DNA of 15,716 bases from Ferrovibrio sp964429465 (GTDB lineage Bacteria > Pseudomonadota > Alphaproteobacteria > Ferrovibrionales > Ferrovibrionaceae): contig CAYSCA010000062.1 of NCBI GenBank assembly GCA_964429465.1, positions 1 to 15,716 of the forward strand. The letters run 5' to 3'. How positions within the stretch are numbered: position 1 is the first letter of the stretch; the number at the start of each line of letters is the position of its first letter. Of the stretch, positions 14,297-15,716 are shown piece after piece. Below the pieces are notes generated by a model. It ran no database searches. It was not told where the DNA came from and saw only the letters and a list, made by a program, of their open reading frames with translations. Both the position numbers and the translations under genes were made by a program.

Positions 14297-14326
14297 TTGC
14301 CGTTTCTTAGAATAGTTCTAGATTAT
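14297..14326 (+). promoter_or_regulatory. dps: Candidate dps promoter
   Basis: TTGCCG (14297-14302) and GATTAT (14321-14326) are separated by 18 nt; each matches four of six consensus positions. Transcription would start near 14333, a few bases before the AAGGAG site at 14345-14350. The spacer is almost entirely filled by an iron-box-like dyad. Confidence 0.45.
14306..14322. promoter_or_regulatory. Irr-type iron control element (ICE box)-like operator in the dps promoter
   Basis: The 17-mer CTTAGAATAGTTCTAGA agrees with the alphaproteobacterial ICE pattern TTTAGAA-N3-TTCTAAA (recalled from the literature) at 12 of 14 specified positions, with perfect TAGAA/TTCTA inner arms (14308-14312 and 14316-14320). 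It lies between the candidate -35 and -10, where a bound repressor would block RNA polymerase. Irr is known to repress iron-storage genes when iron is low, which suits dps. Confidence 0.55.
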
Positions 14327-14356
14327 GTCGAGAGAACCGCGAATAAGGAGCCTGCC

Positions 14357-14836
14357 ATGAGCGTCGCCATCGATATCGGCATCAGCGAAAAGGACCGCAA
14401 GAAAATCGCCGACGGGCTGTCGCGCCTGTTGGCCGACACCTACACGCTCTATCTCAAGACCCATAACTACCACTGGAATGTCGAAGGCCCGATGTTCCAG
14501 ACGCTGCATACCATGTTCGAGACCCAGTACACGGAACTCGCGCTGGCGGTGGATCTGATTGCCGAGCGCATCCGCGCGCTGGGCCATTATGCGCCGGGCT
14601 CCTATGCGCAATACGCCAAGCTCTCCTCGATCGGCGAGGAAAACGGCGTGCCGGGCGCGCAGGACATGATCCGGAGCCTGGTCAAGGGCAACGAGGCGGT
14701 CACCAAGACGGCGCGCGACATCTTCCCGATCGTGGAGAAGGCGAGCGACGAGCCGACCGCCGACCTGCTGACCCAGCGCATGCAGGTGCACGAGAAGACC
14801 GCCTGGATGCTGCGCAGCCTGCTGGAGAAGAAGTGA
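14357..14836 (+). CDS. dps: DNA-binding ferritin-like protein Dps
   Basis: 159 residues, normal for Dps. The ferroxidase segment KTHNYHWNVEGPMFQTLH (34-51) carries His39 and His51, followed by Glu55, Asp66 and Glu70 at the spacing of the dinuclear iron site shared between Dps subunits. Glu55 occupies the place that is aspartate in E. coli and Listeria Dps. The N-terminus (ISEKDRKKIADG, 9-20) is short with few lysines, and the C-terminus ends LLEKK, so DNA binding of the E. coli kind is uncertain. The protein oxidises Fe(II) with hydrogen peroxide and stores iron in a 12-subunit shell. The start is the ATG at 14357, 6 nt after AAGGAG (14345-14350); an open frame upstream is not preferred. An ICE-like box in the promoter suggests iron control through Irr. 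Confidence 0.96.
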   Translation: MSVAIDIGISEKDRKKIADGLSRLLADTYTLYLKTHNYHWNVEGPMFQTLHTMFETQYTELALAVDLIAERIRALGHYAPGSYAQYAKLSSIGEENGVPGAQDMIRSLVKGNEAVTKTARDIFPIVEKASDEPTADLLTQRMQVHEKTAWMLRSLLEKK

Positions 14837-14867
14837 CCGGCTGAGCGCCGCCCTCACCGAAGCTTGA

Positions 14868-14896
14868 TTGGCGCCCGGCCGCCGGCCCGCTAGGGT
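14868..14896 (+). promoter_or_regulatory. Candidate msrP promoter, embedded in the dps terminator
   Basis: TTGGCG (14868-14873) and TAGGGT (14891-14896) are separated by exactly 17 nt. Transcription would start near 14903, within the right arm of the terminator stem, so the msrP transcript would not itself form the hairpin. The -10 match is weak (three of six). Confidence 0.3.
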
Positions 14897-14916
14897 CATG
14901 GCCGGGCGTTTTGTTT
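14872..14916 (+). terminator. Probable Rho-independent terminator after dps
   Basis: CGCCCGGCC (14872-14880) pairs exactly with GGCCGGGCG (14900-14908) and is followed directly by TTTTGTTT (14909-14916). The loop is long (19 nt) but GC-rich and may pair internally. It lies 36 nt after the dps stop codon and just before msrP, so it should separate the two transcripts. Confidence 0.55.
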
Positions 14917-14926
14917 CGGGAGTGCG

Positions 14927-15716
14927 ATGATGCTGATCAGGATCCGCAAAGGCTGGGAAATACCGGAAGCGCAGGCCACGCCGCAGGCCCTGTTCCTGAA
15001 TCGCCGCAAGCTGCTGCTCGGCATCGGCGCGGCGGGCATCGCCGGCGCCGGCTTTGCCGCTCCGCTGCGCGCCCAAAGCGCGGCCGGGCTTTATCCGGCG
15101 AAGCGCAATCCGGCTTTCGAGCCGGGCCGCGACATCACCGAGGAAAAGCTCGCCACCACCTACAACAATTTCTACGAATTCGGCTCGCACAAGCGGATCG
15201 CCGATGCGGCGCAGAAGCTCACCATCCATCCCTGGGAGGTGAAGATCGACGGCATGGTGGCCAAGGAGATCACCATCGATGCCGAAGAGCTGATCCGCAG
15301 GATGCCGGTGGAAGAGCGCGTCTATCGCCTGCGCTGCGTCGAGGCCTGGTCGATGGTGATCCCGTGGAGCGGCTTCCCGGTGAAGGCGCTGGTCGATTTC
15401 GCCCAGCCGCAATCGGGCGCGAAATACCTCCGCATGGAGACCTTCACCCGGCCGAAGGAAGCCAGCGGCCAGCGGCAATTCTGGTATCCCTGGCCCTATA
15501 TCGAAGGCCTGACGATGGCGGAGGCGAACAACGACCTCGCCTTCATCGGCACCGGCGCCTACGGCAAGCCGATGCCCAAGCAGATGGGCGCGCCGCTCCG
15601 GCTGGTGGCGCCGTGGAAATACGGCTTCAAGTCGGTCAAGTCGGTTGTGCGCTTCACCTTCACCGACCAGCGGCCGAAAACCTTCTGGGAAGCCATTGCG
15701 CCGGACGAATACGGCT
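14927..15716 (+). CDS. msrP: Protein-methionine-sulfoxide reductase catalytic subunit MsrP (partial, C-terminus missing)
   Basis: 263 codons are visible and the frame runs off the right edge; family length is a little over 300 residues. A Tat signal is clear: NRRKLLLG (25-32) followed by a hydrophobic glycine/alanine stretch and a likely cleavage near APLRAQ (45-50). The mature part has the sulfite-oxidase-type molybdopterin fold, with the molybdenum-ligating Cys137 in YRLRCVEAWSMVIPWSGFPV (133-152) and the later GAYGKPMPKQMGAPLRL and PWKYGFKSVKS blocks. MsrP (formerly YedY) reduces methionine sulfoxide in periplasmic proteins, using electrons from the heme membrane protein MsrQ, whose gene is expected just beyond the window. 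Translation starts at ATG 14927 or 14930, after GGGAG (14918-14922). It follows dps on the same strand, separated by a terminator. Confidence 0.94.
   Translation, partial: MMLIRIRKGWEIPEAQATPQALFLNRRKLLLGIGAAGIAGAGFAAPLRAQSAAGLYPAKRNPAFEPGRDITEEKLATTYNNFYEFGSHKRIADAAQKLTIHPWEVKIDGMVAKEITIDAEELIRRMPVEERVYRLRCVEAWSMVIPWSGFPVKALVDFAQPQSGAKYLRMETFTRPKEASGQRQFWYPWPYIEGLTMAEANNDLAFIGTGAYGKPMPKQMGAPLRLVAPWKYGFKSVKSVVRFTFTDQRPKTFWEAIAPDEYG

Noticed and set aside
14318..15478. A 386-codon minus-strand open frame opposite dps and msrP
   Set aside because: Both plus-strand genes are clear by motif, ribosome-binding site and family length. The antisense product is His/Arg/Gln-rich with no known domain.
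1..15716. Mobile element, prophage, CRISPR, restriction or toxin-antitoxin system
   Set aside because: No transposase, integrase, regularly spaced repeats, methylase/nuclease pair or small paired toxin genes were seen. Codon and base composition look even across the window.

Overview
The window is a GC-rich, densely coded piece of bacterial chromosome. It has no tRNA, rRNA, insertion sequence, integrase or CRISPR array. The gene set and order (lysC-ptsP facing away from ubiG, then DUF1178, a nitrilase-family hydrolase, grxC and comF) are typical of Alphaproteobacteria. The protein sequences look most like Rhodospirillales-type organisms. I infer this from family knowledge, not from a search.

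Layout. (1) 1-5135, minus strand: lysC (aspartokinase), ptsP (Enzyme I-Ntr), a RodZ-like HTH/membrane/DUF4115 protein and the 5' part of ispG run in one direction. They probably form one or two transcription units covering lysine/threonine-family amino acids, nitrogen-PTS signalling, cell shape and isoprenoid synthesis. (2) 5136-5310 is a divergent promoter region between lysC and ubiG (ubiquinone O-methylation, plus strand). (3) 6059-6177 is a large multi-hairpin inverted repeat between the convergent ubiG and DUF1178 genes, and is a likely two-way terminator. (4) 6698-8708, plus strand: a small SAM methyltransferase, a GNAT acetyltransferase overlapping it by 4 nt, and an inositol-monophosphatase-family phosphatase. 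(5) 8678-10633, minus strand: comF, grxC and a Nit-type carbon-nitrogen hydrolase, whose 3' end overlaps the phosphatase by 31 nt. (6) 10722-13638, plus strand: a single-chain AtuA-family protein and a full-length Ada repair protein/regulator. (7) 13661-15716: an exported DsrE-like protein (minus), then Dps and the start of MsrP (plus), divided by regulatory DNA.

The most informative non-coding signals are in the last 1.6 kb. An Irr/ICE-like iron box (14306-14322) lies between the -35 and -10 of a candidate dps promoter. About 130 bp upstream, a perfect ATTATAAT palindrome supplies -10 elements in both directions, with well-spaced -35 elements on each strand. The plus-strand promoter has no annotated gene directly downstream, which implies either a long dps leader or an unannotated short transcript containing an 8-bp hairpin.

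Functionally, the right end reads as a stress-defence neighbourhood: Ada (alkylation damage), a periplasmic DsrE-like protein, Dps (iron/peroxide) and MsrP (periplasmic methionine sulfoxide repair). I found no convincing undescribed multi-gene system. The window is mostly ordinary core genome with a few regulatory features worth testing. No gene-free stretch exceeds about 220 bp.
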